Source of the DNA: Pseudomonadota bacterium
Lineage (GTDB): Bacteria; UBA10199; 2-02-FULL-44-16; JAAZCA01
Reading direction: 5' to 3'
DNA: 37,874 nucleotides
Assembly: GCA_016927275.1 (NCBI GenBank)
Contig: JAFGMW010000035.1
Span: forward strand, 1 to 37,874
Shown here: positions 28,198 to 36,284 of the stretch, in pieces
Layout: every line of letters begins with the position of its first letter
How positions within the stretch are numbered: the first letter of the stretch is position 1
Notes under the pieces: model-generated
What the model saw: the letters and a program-made list of their open reading frames with translations, nothing else
Database searches by the model: none
What the model was told of the DNA's origin: nothing
Position numbers and translations under genes: made by a program

Positions 28198-29178
28198 TCA
28201 GGAAGTCAGCGTAAACAGAAGATCCTCAAACATCAACTGTTTATTTGCGGCGGTCTCGGAGGCGATCCTCGCCCCGTTGATCCCCTCGATTGCCCGCATA
28301 AGCTTCGATTCGGCAAGGCGGCCCGCGAGGGCCTCCGCCTCGGGGTGTATCGCGAGCCCGGCGCTGCCCGTCGCCTTCACGCGCAGCATGTCCCTGCAGA
28401 GGCTCATGAGGATGTCAAAGACCAGCGGGAGCCTCTCCGGGCCCTGCGCGGCGAACGCCTGGGCCGCCTCCATTATGTCGGAGCTGGATGCCCTGGAGAA
28501 GAGGGGCAGGAAGCGACCCAGCACCTCGGCCACGAATTCCGGCTCGAGCCTGAGGGCGAGCCCCATGCTCCCGCCGGCGAGGCGGGCTATCCTGGTCGCC
28601 TCCGCAGGCTCCATCGAGCGGCGCCGGACGAGGGCCGCTGCGAGCTCCTCCTCGCCGAGGGGGGAGAATGCGACGAGCCGGCAGCGGGACCTTATCGTGG
28701 GCAGCAGCCTGTGTGGGAGCGGCGTGACGAGGATGAAGTGGGTCCGCTCCGGGGGCTCCTCGAGCGTCTTGAGCAGCGAGTTGGCCGCCTGCGGCATGAG
28801 CCTGTCCGCGCCGTCGATGATCGCGACCTTGGCCTGAGCCTCGAGCGGCTTGAAAATGAGCCTCTGCATCAGCTCCCTGACCGGGTCTGTCTTTATGCTG
28901 GTAACGGCACCCCGCTCCGACTCCTCGGGCTCCAGCAGGAAAAAGTCGGGGTGGTTGCCGGAGGCGAGCTTGCGGCACGAGAGGCATTCGCCGCAGGCGT
29001 CGTGGCCGCGCGATGGCGCTTCCGGGCAGAGGAGCGCGGCCGCGAACGCGTCCGCCGCAAGCCTCTTGCCGACGCCCGCAGGCCCCGCGAAGACGTAGGC
29101 GTTAGGGAGCCTCGCCGATTCCAGCGAGCGCCTGAGCTCCTCTATCTGCCTCTTGTGTCCGACTATCTTGGACCACAT
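28198..29178 (-). CDS. holB: DNA polymerase III delta' subunit
   Basis: A 326-residue clamp-loader subunit of the AAA+ family. The Walker A-like motif is GPAGVGKR, with Arg after the Lys, as in delta' proteins that do not hydrolyse ATP. A zinc module of four cysteines (C-x8-C-x2-C-x2-C, CPEAPSRGHDACGECLSC) follows, then IIDGADRL and LLKTLEEPP. The C-terminal collar domain is helical. The start ATG lies 7 bases after a GTGACTA heptamer array, and no Shine-Dalgarno is visible. It is downstream of tmk on the same strand, the usual arrangement. Confidence 0.93.
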   Translation of the reverse strand: MWSKIVGHKRQIEELRRSLESARLPNAYVFAGPAGVGKRLAADAFAAALLCPEAPSRGHDACGECLSCRKLASGNHPDFFLLEPEESERGAVTSIKTDPVRELMQRLIFKPLEAQAKVAIIDGADRLMPQAANSLLKTLEEPPERTHFILVTPLPHRLLPTIRSRCRLVAFSPLGEEELAAALVRRRSMEPAEATRIARLAGGSMGLALRLEPEFVAEVLGRFLPLFSRASSSDIMEAAQAFAAQGPERLPLVFDILMSLCRDMLRVKATGSAGLAIHPEAEALAGRLAESKLMRAIEGINGARIASETAANKQLMFEDLLFTLTS

Positions 29179-29185
29179 AAATGCC

Positions 29186-29248
29186 GTGACTAGTGACTAG
29201 TGACTAGTGACTAGTGACTAGTGACTGGTGACTGGTGACTGGTGACTG
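29186..29248. repeat. Heptamer tandem repeat GTGACTA x5 + GTGACTG x4
   Basis: Nine perfect 7-bp units form the junction between holB and tmk. The array encodes the last residues of Tmk and provides its stop codon at 29204-29206, and it occupies the ribosome-binding region of holB. It is the largest of three arrays of this family. Confidence 0.95.
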
Positions 29249-29887
29249 GTGAAGAAACTTTTCGACCGCGGCCAGGACCTTTTCGTGTATCTCCTCCACG
29301 GGCCCGAGGGCGTCGATCACAGCGATCCGGTCCGGCTCCTCCCGCGCGATCGAGAGGTATCCGTCCCTCACCCGCTCGTGGAACTCGAGCGCCTCCCGCT
29401 CGAATCGGTCGTGGCCCGGGACCGCTCCGCCTCGGGCGTTTCGGTCTATTGCGCGCGCGAGCCCGTCCCTCGCAGGCAGGTCCAGCAGCACGGTGAGCCC
29501 CGGAGCAAGCCCGCCCGTGGCGACCTGGTGGACCGCCTTTATGAGGGAGGGATCTATCCTTCGGGCCGCGCCCTGGTATGCGGTGGTGGCGTCCGCGTAT
29601 CGGTCGCAGAGCACGGTCCTGCCGCCGGCGAGCGCCGGCTCTATGACCTCCTCGACGTGCTGGTGGCGGGCCGCCGCGTAGAGCATGAGCTCTGTGATCG
29701 GGGTCATGCCCCGGTGGGAGGCGTCGAGCAGCACCGCGCGGATCTGCTCGCCGATCTGCGTGCCTCCAGGCTCGCGGGTCACGACCACATCGAGCCCCTT
29801 TGCCGATAGACTCTCGGCGAGCATGCCGATCTGGGTGCTCTTGCCCGACCCCTCGATCCCCTCGAATGTGATGAACGCGCCCCTCAT
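29204..29887 (-). CDS. tmk: Thymidylate kinase with repeat-encoded C-terminus
   Basis: A 227-residue dTMP kinase, which makes dTDP for DNA synthesis. The P-loop is GIEGSGKST (10-18), with REPGGT, DRYADATTAYQG and LLDLP as further family motifs. Normal enzymes end shortly after the last helix (AAVEKFL here). The remaining residues, HQSPVTSHQSLVTSH, are direct translations of GTGACTN heptamer units and are probably not functional. First gene of the tmk-holB-ricT-metG run. The ATG at 29887 lacks a strong Shine-Dalgarno. Confidence 0.95.
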   Translation of the reverse strand: MRGAFITFEGIEGSGKSTQIGMLAESLSAKGLDVVVTREPGGTQIGEQIRAVLLDASHRGMTPITELMLYAAARHQHVEEVIEPALAGGRTVLCDRYADATTAYQGAARRIDPSLIKAVHQVATGGLAPGLTVLLDLPARDGLARAIDRNARGGAVPGHDRFEREALEFHERVRDGYLSIAREEPDRIAVIDALGPVEEIHEKVLAAVEKFLHQSPVTSHQSLVTSH

Positions 29888-29986
29888 GGCCAGGCGAGGT
29901 TGATAGCCGATAGGGGGCCACGCCTCAAGGGTTTTTAATGCTTGCCATGGCGGGCGTGCCGTGGCCTATAGGGCCCCGGAGGCCGG

Positions 29987-30319
29987 ATGAACGTGAAAAA
30001 AGACCGGGCCGGGTCGGCGCAGGGCAGCATCGACGAGAAGGACATAAAGGCCCTTTTCGACAAAGTGGCGGAGCACTTCAAGGACGCGAGCGACGAGTCG
30101 AAGGATGTGTTCTCCATGCTTGTCGAGCGGGCCCTCTCGTACAGGGACCTCGCGGTCCATTCGAGCGGCCGGCCCCTGACGGTGGGCGAGACCCGCGAGG
30201 CGCTCGACGCATTCATGCACGTGATGGTCGAGCACGAGATGCCGGGCTCCCTCCCCAAAAGGGTGCACGATCTCGTGCTCATGTGGCTCGAGGGGATAAA
30301 GGAGATGAGGCAGCACTGA
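29987..30319 (+). CDS. Unknown small helical protein, 110 residues
   Basis: No family recognised. It is predicted to be soluble and helical, with a charged N-terminus (MNVKKDRAGSAQGSIDEKDIKALFDKV, described by its first residues MNVKKDRAGS). The remainder has regularly spaced Leu/Val/Met (LFDKVAEHFKD, FSMLVERAL, DAFMHVMVEHEM, LVLMWLEGIKEM). The ATG at 29987 has GGAGG 5 bases upstream, which supports a real gene. It is divergent from tmk and 84 bp upstream of the AsmA-family gene. Confidence 0.65.
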   Translation: MNVKKDRAGSAQGSIDEKDIKALFDKVAEHFKDASDESKDVFSMLVERALSYRDLAVHSSGRPLTVGETREALDAFMHVMVEHEMPGSLPKRVHDLVLMWLEGIKEMRQH

Positions 30320-30368
30320 TCACGGCCGATTGCGGGGGGTCCGATTTTTTAGTATGATCGCAGGAAAA

Positions 30369-30392
30369 CGCCCGCGCATCGGCGTGCGGGCG
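30369..30392 (+). promoter_or_regulatory. GC-rich hairpin in the leader of the AsmA gene
   Basis: CGCCCGC (30369-30375) pairs with GCGGGCG (30386-30392) with further GC/GC pairing inside, 11 bases before the GTG start. It lacks a T-run, so it is not a standard terminator; it may limit translation initiation. Confidence 0.35.
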
Positions 30393-30403
30393 CAAGATGC
30401 GGG

Positions 30404-32887
30404 GTGCGTGTGCGCAGGGCAGTGATCATCGCAAGCGCTGTCGTCGTCCTGATCCTGGCGCTGGCCGCGGCCGGTCCCGGCCTCATCCCCAGCGCAACAT
30501 ACAGAGGGATGGTCGAGGATGCCCTCAGGGAGCGGCTGAACGCCCGCGTCGAGATAAAGAAGTTCGCCTTCAGGGTCATCCCTTATCCCGGCTACACTAT
30601 CACCGGATTCCGGCTCATATCGGACGCCCCGCCCTTTCAGGGCATGACCCTCTTGTCTGCCGAAAAGGTCGTGGGCAGCCTCTCTTTCCTCGCGCTCCTG
30701 CGCGGGAGGATAGTCACGGGCATAGAGCTCAGGGACGCTAACCTCGATCTCCGCTTTGCGCAGGGGCTGTCCAATCTCGGCGCCATGCTGAGGCTGCAGG
30801 CCCCTTTGCCCGCCGCGTCCGTCCCTGAGATCAAATCGATAGGCGTGCAGGGGCTGGCGCCCGAGGCTGCGCCCGCGCCGGCGGAATTCCCCGGAGAGGG
30901 GCGGCCTGCGCCTGGCTCCACGCCGGAGGGGTCCGTCCCTGAGTTCAGGTCCATGCCCGCGCCGTCGATGGAGCCGCCTGCCGTGGATGAGGGGGGGGAC
31001 GCGGTGCCCGAGTTCAGGGCCCCCGGCGCCCCCTCCGGCGCGCTTCCCTTCGGCCTCATCAATGAGGCGCAGGCCGCGGGGCCGTCCGGCGGCGGGATGC
31101 CACTGAGCATACGGAGCGTGGATGCGGTCCGCAGCCGCATCCTCATCGATGCCGAGTCCATGCCGCGGCCGGTCGTCATCGGCAACGCATCGTTCTCTCT
31201 CAGGGAGATATCGGCCGAAGGCGGCATCTCCATGAAGATGAAGCTCACCGGGGCTGTCGGCGAGGCGACCTCGCCCAATTTGAGCGCGGAGTGCAGGCTC
31301 TCGATAGACGATGCGAATCGTGAGGCGAGGGCCGAAGGGCTCAGGATATATTTCAACGGCTCCCAGTTCGCAGGGAACGCGTCGGCGAACTACGGGTCCT
31401 CGCCCGTCTCTCTCGACATCCACCTGGCATCGCCCGATCTCGTCCCGGCCTCGGCCGGGGCGCTGCTGGCGTATTCAGGGCGCAGCCTCCCGCCTGCGCT
31501 ATCATGGCAGGGCAGGCTGGCGGTGGACGCCAGATACGCCGGGACAGCAGACGCCGGGCGGCTCTCGCTGAGCCTCGATGCGAGGGACGCCCTGATCTCG
31601 AGCGCGGGCCCGCTGAAGAAGGAGCAGGGGGGCGCGCTCAAGGTCGCATTCGAATCGACGATATCAGACGCTGCGCTTTCGATCTCAAAGGGCTCCGTCG
31701 TGATCGGGTCGGGCGAATTCTCGGTCACAGGCGAGATCGGGCGCGACGACATCCTGAGCGCGTCCCTTGTGCTCTCCGGCAGCGGGCTCGGCGCCGAGGC
31801 GGCCGGGTTCTTCATGCCCGGGCTCTCCGCGGCGGCGGATATCGGAGAGTTCAGCGCCGAGGTGCGAATGACGGGGCCGCTGGCCGGCGACTCCCCGGCC
31901 GCGGTCTCGGGCAGGGTGGAGGCCCCGAAGGTCACCGCGGCAGGGATCGAGATCAGCGATGTCGCGTTCTCGTTCGAGCGCGGGGACGACTCGATCTCGC
32001 TGGTCTCCATCAGGGGGTCCTTCGCAGGGGGGGAGGTGAGCGGCACCGGCAGGATCGCGACGCAGCCCATCCCGTCCATCGAGTTCGACGTGGTCGGCCA
32101 TGACGTCGACGCATCCGGCATCAAGTCCGCGGCCGGCCTCGTCTCAGGGAAAGCCGGGCTCGTGGTCAGGGGCAGGGGCGAGGGGGCAGACGATTACTCG
32201 CTGCAGCAGGACCTCGTCCTCTCAGGCACGATCGTGATGCCTGAATTCGCAGGGAGCGCTCTCCGCTCTCTCGCCGGGTTTTTCGATCCCAAGCTCGTGG
32301 ACCGCATCGCCTCGGCCTCCGGCGTGAAGCTGGAGCCGTCGGCGCTGCCGGGGCGCGAGGGCGAAGAGGCGCCGGGCAGCGACCTCAAGGCCTCGTTCGA
32401 GATAGCGAAGGGGCTGCTGTCGATCGACGGCGCTTCGTTCAGCGGGGACCGGTTTGCCGCGAGGCTCTCCGCGAGCGCGCAGCCCGACACATCGCTTGCT
32501 GGCGAGGGGGAAGCGTGGATCGACGCGGAGACGGCCAGGGGCATCGCGCCCGACCCCGCGGCGCAGAAGGCGCTGCTCGAGAGCGACGGCAGGCTCCTGA
32601 TACCGGTCGAGATCAGGGGCACCATATCCCGTCCTCAGGTGTCGTTCGTGGAGTCGAAGTTCACCGAGATGATGCAGGCGGGCCGGCGGATCAAAGAGCG
32701 GGCAGCCGAGGCCGCGAAGGGGGAGGAGGCAAAGGCAAAGCCAAAGCCAAAGCCTCCCGGGCAGGCCCAGACGCCCAGGCCGAAGCCGAAATCGGCCCCC
32801 AAGAAAAAGGCTCCGACCGGAAAGCCGTCGTCCACCTCGCCGATAGACGACGTGGAGCAGGTCCTTAAAGTGATAGTCGGGGAATAG
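30404..32887 (+). CDS. AsmA-family protein
   Basis: An 827-residue protein with one N-terminal membrane helix (about 7-25) and a periplasmic body. The N-terminal AsmA module follows immediately (TYRGMVEDALRERLNARVEIKKF). A Pro/Ala-rich insert of about 90 residues (140-230) contains three variants of a VPEF/IK-R/S motif. The C-terminal half is the long beta-rich AsmA repeat region, and the tail is Lys/Pro/Ala-rich (hexamer GCAAAG/CCAAAG repeats at 32729-32752) before a final helix. In the family these proteins bridge inner and outer membrane and influence lipid transport. It starts with GTG at 30404; the subtilase gene follows after 9 bp, so the two are probably co-transcribed. Confidence 0.85.
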   Translation: MRVRRAVIIASAVVVLILALAAAGPGLIPSATYRGMVEDALRERLNARVEIKKFAFRVIPYPGYTITGFRLISDAPPFQGMTLLSAEKVVGSLSFLALLRGRIVTGIELRDANLDLRFAQGLSNLGAMLRLQAPLPAASVPEIKSIGVQGLAPEAAPAPAEFPGEGRPAPGSTPEGSVPEFRSMPAPSMEPPAVDEGGDAVPEFRAPGAPSGALPFGLINEAQAAGPSGGGMPLSIRSVDAVRSRILIDAESMPRPVVIGNASFSLREISAEGGISMKMKLTGAVGEATSPNLSAECRLSIDDANREARAEGLRIYFNGSQFAGNASANYGSSPVSLDIHLASPDLVPASAGALLAYSGRSLPPALSWQGRLAVDARYAGTADAGRLSLSLDARDALISSAGPLKKEQGGALKVAFESTISDAALSISKGSVVIGSGEFSVTGEIGRDDILSASLVLSGSGLGAEAAGFFMPGLSAAADIGEFSAEVRMTGPLAGDSPAAVSGRVEAPKVTAAGIEISDVAFSFERGDDSISLVSIRGSFAGGEVSGTGRIATQPIPSIEFDVVGHDVDASGIKSAAGLVSGKAGLVVRGRGEGADDYSLQQDLVLSGTIVMPEFAGSALRSLAGFFDPKLVDRIASASGVKLEPSALPGREGEEAPGSDLKASFEIAKGLLSIDGASFSGDRFAARLSASAQPDTSLAGEGEAWIDAETARGIAPDPAAQKALLESDGRLLIPVEIRGTISRPQVSFVESKFTEMMQAGRRIKERAAEAAKGEEAKAKPKPKPPGQAQTPRPKPKSAPKKKAPTGKPSSTSPIDDVEQVLKVIVGE

Positions 32888-32896
32888 GAGATAGCG

Positions 32897-35176
32897 ATGA
32901 TGAAGATCGGAATGCGCACTGCGATGGTTGCCGCTCTCTTTCTCTGTGCGATGGCTGCAAAGGCGGCCGCGGGCGAGATGGACCTCATGATGCGCAAGAT
33001 GTCCGGGGCCCTCGCTGAGGGCCCGAAGACCTCGTGGTCGAAGTCGACATCGCTCGAGCGCGGCTTTGTGCTCATCCCGTGCTTCGTGCGCACCCGCGAC
33101 GCCGGGTCCACAGCGGCGGCCATAGAGGCGGCGGGCGGGAGGGCCGAGAGGCTCGGGGGGAACAGCGGCGCAGCGATCATCTCCGCGCACGTCCCGGCCG
33201 GGTTCGCGGCCGGGCTTGCGGCGAGGCCCGAGGTGGAGGTGGTCGAGGCGGCGCCCCTGCTCTCGCCCAAGATGGACACCGCGCGCACCTACAGCGACAC
33301 GGTCGCGGTGCAGGACGGAACAGGTCTCGGGGTCGCCTACGACGGCACCGACGTCGTCGTGGGCGCGGTGGATGACGGCCTCGACTACGGGCACCCCGAT
33401 TTCACCTCTGCGACCGGCAAGAGGAGGGTGCAGTACCTCATGAAGACGGTGAACGGAACGAAGGTGGAGTGCAAGCAAGCGGCGATCCAGGACGGGACGT
33501 GCGGGATCGCCGACGGCGGCCAGGGGACCCACCACGGCACACACGTGACCGGCATCGCGGCAGGCAACGACCCGACCTACACAGGCGTGGCACCCAACTC
33601 GGACATCATGTTCGTGTTCAACTCCGCGACCGACGCCTCCACGAGCGACGCGGGGGCCACGTCGTTTGCGACCGCAGTGCTCGATGGGGTTTCCGCCATC
33701 TTCGCCAAGGCGGACGTCGTGGACAAGGCCGCTGTTGTGAACCTGAGCCTAGGCACCTCGATTGGCGCGCACGACGGGACCTCTCTGCTCGAGCAGGGCC
33801 TCACCGAGCTATCCGCCGCAAAGCCCGGCAGGATAATAGTGAACGCGGCCGGCAACGAGCAGGTGACCCCTGCCGCCCAGCCGGCGGCGAGGCGCGACTA
33901 TGTGGGGGGCATCCACGCCTCCATCAGCGCCCCCGCCGGGGAGAGCAGGGGATACCGGATAGGGGTGTGGAGCGGGATCACCGCGGCAGCGACTTATGTG
34001 GGCGGCACCACGGCCGACGTCTGGCTGGAAAAGGGCCAGGCGGGCGACTGCGACGTGGCGGCGTTCGCGTACACGCAGGGCCGCGACCCTTTGGACTTCG
34101 CATTTCCGGGCCTTGCGACCACCGACGATTCCTCTTTCGCGACTGCGGACATCCCTTTTTCAGTGGACTCCTCCAACGTCGAGGCTGCCTCCGATGCGGC
34201 GGTCGCGGTGAGCGTGGACGTGGACTCCTCCGACATACGCAACGAGAAGCCTCATGCGATGGCCATCTTCTACCCCAAGGGAGGTGTGCTTTCGTCCAAT
34301 CTTGAGACGAGGTGGTTCGACGTGGTGATAAGGTCAAAGGGCGGCGCATGCAGCGGCCACATGTGGCTCTACTTCGACCAAGTCTATGTGCACGACTTCC
34401 TCAAGGGGATGGCCGGCGCAGGCCACGACGTGGGCGACGGCGCCTGGGCAGGATACAAGCTCGCGGACGGCGACAGCCTCTACACCGCGACGATCCCGTC
34501 GACCGCGGTCGGCGTGATCTCGGCAGGGAGCTGGATGCCGGAGAAACCGGTGGGATCCGGCGTGAGCGAGTGGACCGGCGACAACGGCGTGACATACGAT
34601 CAGTCCGATCTCTCGGCGCCGGGCGGCACGGGATCGGTGACCGGCGACCTCTCCGCGTTCTCCAGCCTGGGCCCGACTGCCGACGGCCGCACGAAGCCTG
34701 ACATCGTGGCGCCGGGAGAGCCTATCATTGCAGCCCTGGCCGAAGACGCATTCGTCTCCAACTCCGTCAAAGTCGGCGGCGACCACTTCAAGAACGCGGG
34801 CACCTCCATGTCGTCGCCGCACGCGGCCGGCGTCGTTGCGCTTCTTCTGCAGCGCAACAACACCCTCACGGTGGACCAGGTGCGGGCCGCCCTCAGGACA
34901 GGCGCCACGACTGCGGGCATGACGGCAAAGAGCCCTGATCCTGAGAACAGCTTTGGCGCAGGCAAGATAGATGCTGTGGAGGTGCTGAAATCAGCAGTGG
35001 AGGACACCTCCGCATACAGCGGCACAGGCGACCTCAACGGCCAGGATGGCGGGAGCGGCGGCTGCGGGCTCGTGGATGCGAAGGGCTCCCAAGCAGCGAT
35101 GCCGATGGCGCTGATATTGTGTCTTGCGCTTATCGTCATCCCACGGGGCCTGAAAAAAGTCTATAAAATACAATAA
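32897..35176 (+). CDS. Secreted subtilisin-family (S8) serine protease with MYXO-CTERM-like tail
   Basis: A 759-residue precursor. A signal peptide ends near AAAG (about residue 26). A propeptide-like segment follows (about 30-125), then the S8 catalytic domain. The triad is Asp159 (VDDGLDYGHPDF), His213 (HGTHVTGIAAG) and Ser637 (GTSMSSPHAAG), with the oxyanion Asn320 (NAAGNE). A large insertion (about 340-555) lies between Asn320 and Ser637, perhaps a beta-rich accessory domain. The C-terminus reads GGSGGCGLVD, a hydrophobic helix, then Lys/Arg residues (PRGLKKVYKIQ), the same Gly-Gly-Cys-helix-basic layout as the TSP3 proteins. The ATG at 32897 follows GGAG. Confidence 0.93.
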   Translation: MMKIGMRTAMVAALFLCAMAAKAAAGEMDLMMRKMSGALAEGPKTSWSKSTSLERGFVLIPCFVRTRDAGSTAAAIEAAGGRAERLGGNSGAAIISAHVPAGFAAGLAARPEVEVVEAAPLLSPKMDTARTYSDTVAVQDGTGLGVAYDGTDVVVGAVDDGLDYGHPDFTSATGKRRVQYLMKTVNGTKVECKQAAIQDGTCGIADGGQGTHHGTHVTGIAAGNDPTYTGVAPNSDIMFVFNSATDASTSDAGATSFATAVLDGVSAIFAKADVVDKAAVVNLSLGTSIGAHDGTSLLEQGLTELSAAKPGRIIVNAAGNEQVTPAAQPAARRDYVGGIHASISAPAGESRGYRIGVWSGITAAATYVGGTTADVWLEKGQAGDCDVAAFAYTQGRDPLDFAFPGLATTDDSSFATADIPFSVDSSNVEAASDAAVAVSVDVDSSDIRNEKPHAMAIFYPKGGVLSSNLETRWFDVVIRSKGGACSGHMWLYFDQVYVHDFLKGMAGAGHDVGDGAWAGYKLADGDSLYTATIPSTAVGVISAGSWMPEKPVGSGVSEWTGDNGVTYDQSDLSAPGGTGSVTGDLSAFSSLGPTADGRTKPDIVAPGEPIIAALAEDAFVSNSVKVGGDHFKNAGTSMSSPHAAGVVALLLQRNNTLTVDQVRAALRTGATTAGMTAKSPDPENSFGAGKIDAVEVLKSAVEDTSAYSGTGDLNGQDGGSGGCGLVDAKGSQAAMPMALILCLALIVIPRGLKKVYKIQ

Positions 35177-35281
35177 GTTATCTGGCTACCTGAATTTTTT
35201 CAGCAATCATCAAAAAAACCACGAAACCTTTGCGCCCCTTTGCCGAGAACAAAGGTGCAAGTGGCTTTATGCAAAAAAACC

Positions 35282-35310
35282 TTGCAAATACGTCATGTGA
35301 TGCATATTAA
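35282..35310 (+). promoter_or_regulatory. Candidate sigma-70 promoter
   Basis: TTGCAA (35282-35287), a 17-bp spacer, then TATTAA (35305-35310), in an AT-rich 178-bp intergenic region that also holds an ACCTTTG...CAAAGGT inverted repeat. It lies about 45 bp upstream of the small gene at 35355. Confidence 0.45.
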
Positions 35311-35354
35311 TTCAATTTAACGGCATAAATTTTCACTGCTGAAAGGAGATCGAG

Positions 35355-35618
35355 ATGGACGGACCTTACGGGAGAAGGATTTTTGCGGATGCGGGTAAAA
35401 GCCTTTTTGCGCTCAGCGCGGGCAACGGTGCGGTCGCTGAACCGGTGGTCAACGACTCGAAGGCAGACAAGAGCTCCTACGCCGGCGAGCCGAGCCTGTT
35501 CGACAGGTTCATCTGCTTTATGTCCGGCATGGCATACACCATGGGCAGCGAGATAGATGCGAACGGACAGTGCCAGGTGAAGGGTGAGCTCATGCAGAGG
35601 AACTATCGCGGCAGGTGA
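35355..35618 (+). CDS. Unknown small protein, 87 residues
   Basis: No family recognised. There is no typical signal peptide; the most hydrophobic part is FICFMSGMAYTMG near the middle. A strong AAGGAGAT Shine-Dalgarno lies 6 bases before the ATG, a promoter-like sequence lies upstream and a rho-independent terminator lies 35 bp after the stop. It therefore looks like a complete single-gene transcription unit. The expression signals are better than for most genes here, which suggests a real, well-expressed small protein. Confidence 0.68.
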   Translation: MDGPYGRRIFADAGKSLFALSAGNGAVAEPVVNDSKADKSSYAGEPSLFDRFICFMSGMAYTMGSEIDANGQCQVKGELMQRNYRGR

Positions 35619-35624
35619 TTCGCT

Positions 35625-36278
35625 TCAGTCTTTATCCGTGATCTCATGCAGAGGATCCCGCGGCGGAGCATTCCCCGCGGGATCTTTTTGCGTCTTGAGT
35701 TTCCGCCAGTCGTCGGCGACCGGGGAGAAGATTCCCGAGAGCGGCCGTCTCACGAGATAGACCTCGTCCGCCCCTGACCGGCGGATGTAGGTGCTTCCGT
35801 AGTCGGGCCCGCTCTTGCCTATGACCAGTTCGGCGACGGGGCTCCCCCCCTTGTCGACGAGGCGCACCTCAAGCCCCGCGGCCCCGACCTGGAAGAGATC
35901 CCTCCTCTTTGGATTCGTCGAAACGACTATGCCCCTCTCGAGCCCGCCGAATACCCCAAGGGCCGTTGAGACCCTTGAGCTGTCCGCCTCGCCCCAGAGC
36001 CGATCGGGGATCTCGCGGCCCTCCTTCGCGTACAGTTCCCTCTTCAGCGGGGTCGCGTCTTCAGAGACCCTCCAGCAGCCGCCCGCGCGCTCCAGGACCG
36101 CGCCGTCGAGGAGCTGCGAGAGTTCGATCCGCTCCACGTTCGCGCCCTCGAATCCCGGGATGAGCGGCTCCGCGGATGCGTCGTCGGACCTAGGCCTCAC
36201 CGGGCTCTCGAAGATGAGGACGATGGCGGCGGCTGCGATCGCCGCTGCGAGATATGTGGCAGGCCTTGGTATCTTCAT
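35625..36278 (-). CDS. DUF4340-type protein of a GldG-associated ABC system
   Basis: A 217-residue protein with one N-terminal membrane helix (about 8-23) and a periplasmic domain. VERIELSQ..., a WRVSEDATPLKRELYAKEG-like segment, and STYIRRSGADEVYLV fit the DUF4340 family, usually encoded next to GldG-like auxiliary proteins of ABC exporters. It starts 6 bp after the gldG-like gene. Its 3' end contains the terminator hairpin of the convergent small gene, so the last 20 or so residues (GNAPPRDPLHE) are shaped by that palindrome. Confidence 0.8.
   Translation of the reverse strand: MKIPRPATYLAAAIAAAAIVLIFESPVRPRSDDASAEPLIPGFEGANVERIELSQLLDGAVLERAGGCWRVSEDATPLKRELYAKEGREIPDRLWGEADSSRVSTALGVFGGLERGIVVSTNPKRRDLFQVGAAGLEVRLVDKGGSPVAELVIGKSGPDYGSTYIRRSGADEVYLVRRPLSGIFSPVADDWRKLKTQKDPAGNAPPRDPLHEITDKD
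35654..35689 (+). terminator. Rho-independent terminator inside the convergent coding sequence
   Basis: A 10-bp perfect stem GATCCCGCGG (35654-35663) with CCGCGGGATC (35675-35684) is followed by TTTTT. It ends the small plus-strand gene and lies within the 3' end of the DUF4340 gene. Confidence 0.9.
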
Positions 36279-36284
36279 GACCGA

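Noticed and set aside
29186-29248. CRISPR array
   Set aside because: The units are 7 bp, perfectly tandem and without spacers.
30320-31423. Minus-strand frames opposite the AsmA gene
   Set aside because: They are shadows; the plus-strand frame has an AsmA N-terminus and membrane helix.
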